Assembly: GCA_041744735.1 (NCBI GenBank) | Contig: JBGTKH010000403.1 | Coordinates: forward strand, 1 to 6,263 | Length of the DNA: 6,263 nt | From: JBGTKH01 sp041744735 | GTDB lineage: Bacteria; Planctomycetota; Planctomycetia; Pirellulales; Pirellulaceae | Direction: 5' to 3' | In this document: positions 5,785-6,263 of the stretch, piece by piece | How positions within the stretch are numbered: the first letter of the stretch is position 1 | Layout of the letters: the number at the start of each line of letters is the position of its first letter | Made by a program: the position numbers and the translations under genes | Notes under the pieces: generated by a model | Database searches by the model: none | The model's input: only the letters and a program-made list of their open reading frames with translations | What the model was told of the DNA's origin: nothing

Positions 5785-6003
5785 CTAGGCTTTCTTCGCC
5801 TTCCTCGTAGCGGACTTGACGAACCGCCGTATGGCTTCCGTCACGGATTGCGAGCGGTTCCACCCCTGTTGAGTCGCAATCGCGTCTAGCTTCTCTACGA
5901 GTCCGCTGGGAACGGAAGCCGAAACGACTTCAGCCGGACCCTCCGGGCTGGCCACTTTCCGGCCAGCGCCGGGCCGTGCCCCGCCATGCTGCTTTTGTGC
6001 CAT
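5785..6003 (-). CDS. Small ribbon-helix-helix DNA-binding protein with GGARPGAGRK N-terminus
   Basis: The 72-residue product begins MAQKQHGGARPGAGRK, a basic Gly-rich tail common in small proteins of phages and mobile elements. It is followed by a predicted ribbon-helix-helix fold: strand EVVSASVP (25-32), helix GLVEKLDAIATQQG (34-47), turn NRS, and helix QSVTEAIRRFVK (52-63). The end is Lys/Arg-rich. Such proteins usually act as dimeric repressors or antitoxins. The ATG at 6003 is preferred because GGGGAG ends 9 bases upstream; in-frame ATGs at 6012 and 6081 lie on top of that site or within the promoter. No toxin partner follows directly. The stop codon abuts the tRNA-like sequence on the opposite strand, with no gap, and the toxin-antitoxin operon follows in the same direction. 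Autoregulation through the inverted repeat at 6065-6080 is an inference. Confidence 0.75.
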   Translation of the reverse strand: MAQKQHGGARPGAGRKVASPEGPAEVVSASVPSGLVEKLDAIATQQGWNRSQSVTEAIRRFVKSATRKAKKA

Positions 6004-6064
6004 GAAAAACATCTCCCCAAATCTTGAAAAATTGCAAACAACCGACTTGCATTCAGCCGCCGAA

Positions 6065-6094
6065 TGATTATAATGAATCAAGATGAGAGGGCAA
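6065..6094 (-). promoter_or_regulatory. Promoter of the ribbon-helix-helix gene with overlapping inverted repeat
   Basis: On the minus strand, TTGCCC (6094-6089) is followed after 16 bases by a perfect TATAAT (6072-6067). That gives a start near 6060 and a leader of about 55 bases to the ATG at 6003. An inverted repeat, TGATT (6065-6069) and AATCA (6076-6080) separated by six bases, straddles the -10. It is a plausible operator for the encoded ribbon-helix-helix protein. The -10 region is symmetrical (ATTATAAT), so weak activity on the + strand is also possible. Confidence 0.6.
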
Positions 6095-6098
6095 GCGG

Positions 6099-6140
6099 AA
6101 AAATAAAAAACCCGGCAACGGACGGCAATCCGAAGCCGGG
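6099..6140 (-). terminator. Strong intrinsic terminator for a minus-strand unit entering from the right
   Basis: On the minus strand, CCCGGC (6140-6135) pairs with GCCGGG (6116-6111). Inside, after a symmetrical 2x2 internal loop, TCGG-type bases 6132-6129 pair with 6122-6119 around a 6-base loop. A T-rich run interrupted by one A (6110-6099) follows at once. This is the classic form of a Rho-independent terminator. It separates the gene at the right edge from the ribbon-helix-helix promoter just downstream. Confidence 0.85.
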
Positions 6141-6183
6141 CAACAGAACTCAGGCTGATTCGCCCGAATGCTGCGTGACAACT

Positions 6184-6263
6184 TCATTCTAGCGAATCGG
6201 CCCAGCAATGGGAAGATTCGATGATAGCTTTCAACCGTGAAACATGCTCAGACGACAACCGAA
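6184..6263 (-). CDS. Possible C-terminal end of an unidentified gene (partial)
   Basis: The terminator at 6099-6140 implies a minus-strand gene to its right. The longest open frame entering from the edge gives 25 residues, RLSSEHVSRLKAI then IESSHCWADSLE, with a TGA at 6184-6186, 43 bases before the hairpin. The other two minus-strand frames stop sooner. The fragment is too short to assign a family, and a non-coding RNA or a different frame cannot be excluded. Confidence 0.3.
   Translation of the reverse strand, partial: RLSSEHVSRLKAIIESSHCWADSLE

Noticed and set aside
6047..6074. Plus-strand promoter TTGCAT-N16-TATAAT
   Set aside because: The -35 match is only three of six and no plus-strand gene follows; the -10 is better explained by the minus-strand promoter.
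6004..6081. Longer ribbon-helix-helix protein from ATG 6081 or 6012
   Set aside because: The extension would run through the TATAAT promoter element and the GGGGAG ribosome binding site of ATG 6003.
1..6263. CRISPR array, insertion sequence or rRNA
   Set aside because: No regularly spaced repeats, transposase frames or rRNA sequence were seen on either strand.

Overview
This window looks like bacterial chromosome, most likely from a planctomycete (Pirellulales-like). That assignment is inferred from three things: a TatC with a very large insertion after its first membrane helix, high-GC housekeeping genes, and structured intergenic repeats. No rRNA or other taxonomic marker is present to confirm it.

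Layout. Bases 1-439 hold no convincing gene but contain four successive short stem-loops (2-133) and one long near-perfect inverted repeat (228-316). Bases 440-778 (+) encode only the first ~112 residues of a GDP-mannose 4,6-dehydratase (gmd). It breaks off inside the NAD(P)-binding domain, 15 bases before glmS (794-2668, +), which is intact and encodes glucosamine-6-phosphate synthase. Convergent with it is tatC (2725-4128, -), with a plausible sigma70-type promoter at 4305-4333 and a structured leader. Next, all on the minus strand, comes a two-gene toxin-antitoxin operon of the VapB45/VapC45 type: a DUF433/MerR-like-HTH antitoxin (4861-5556) and a PIN-like toxin (4385-4864), joined by a GTGA stop/start overlap. 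Parts of this stretch are much poorer in GC than glmS.

The right end has the least ordinary content. A type-II tRNA-like sequence on the + strand (5693-5784) has serine-tRNA ends and G73, but an apparent UAU anticodon and an acceptor/T-arm that does not fit the normal 7/5 plan. A perfect palindrome (5675-5701) overlaps its 5' end. A small ribbon-helix-helix protein with a GGARPGAGRK tail (5785-6003, -) follows immediately. It has its own consensus-like promoter, and an inverted repeat overlaps the -10. A strong minus-strand intrinsic terminator (6099-6140) closes an upstream transcription unit, of which perhaps 25 C-terminal residues are visible (6184-6263).

Taken together: glmS (cell-envelope amino-sugar supply) and tatC (folded-protein export) are core genes. 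The 4385-6081 segment looks like an accessory cassette of a toxin-antitoxin pair, a small DNA-binding protein and an odd tRNA-like gene. The truncated gmd suggests a past rearrangement, or an assembly junction, upstream of glmS. The most interesting candidate is the tRNA-like element, which could be a serine-type non-canonical ('allo') tRNA or a decayed tRNA.
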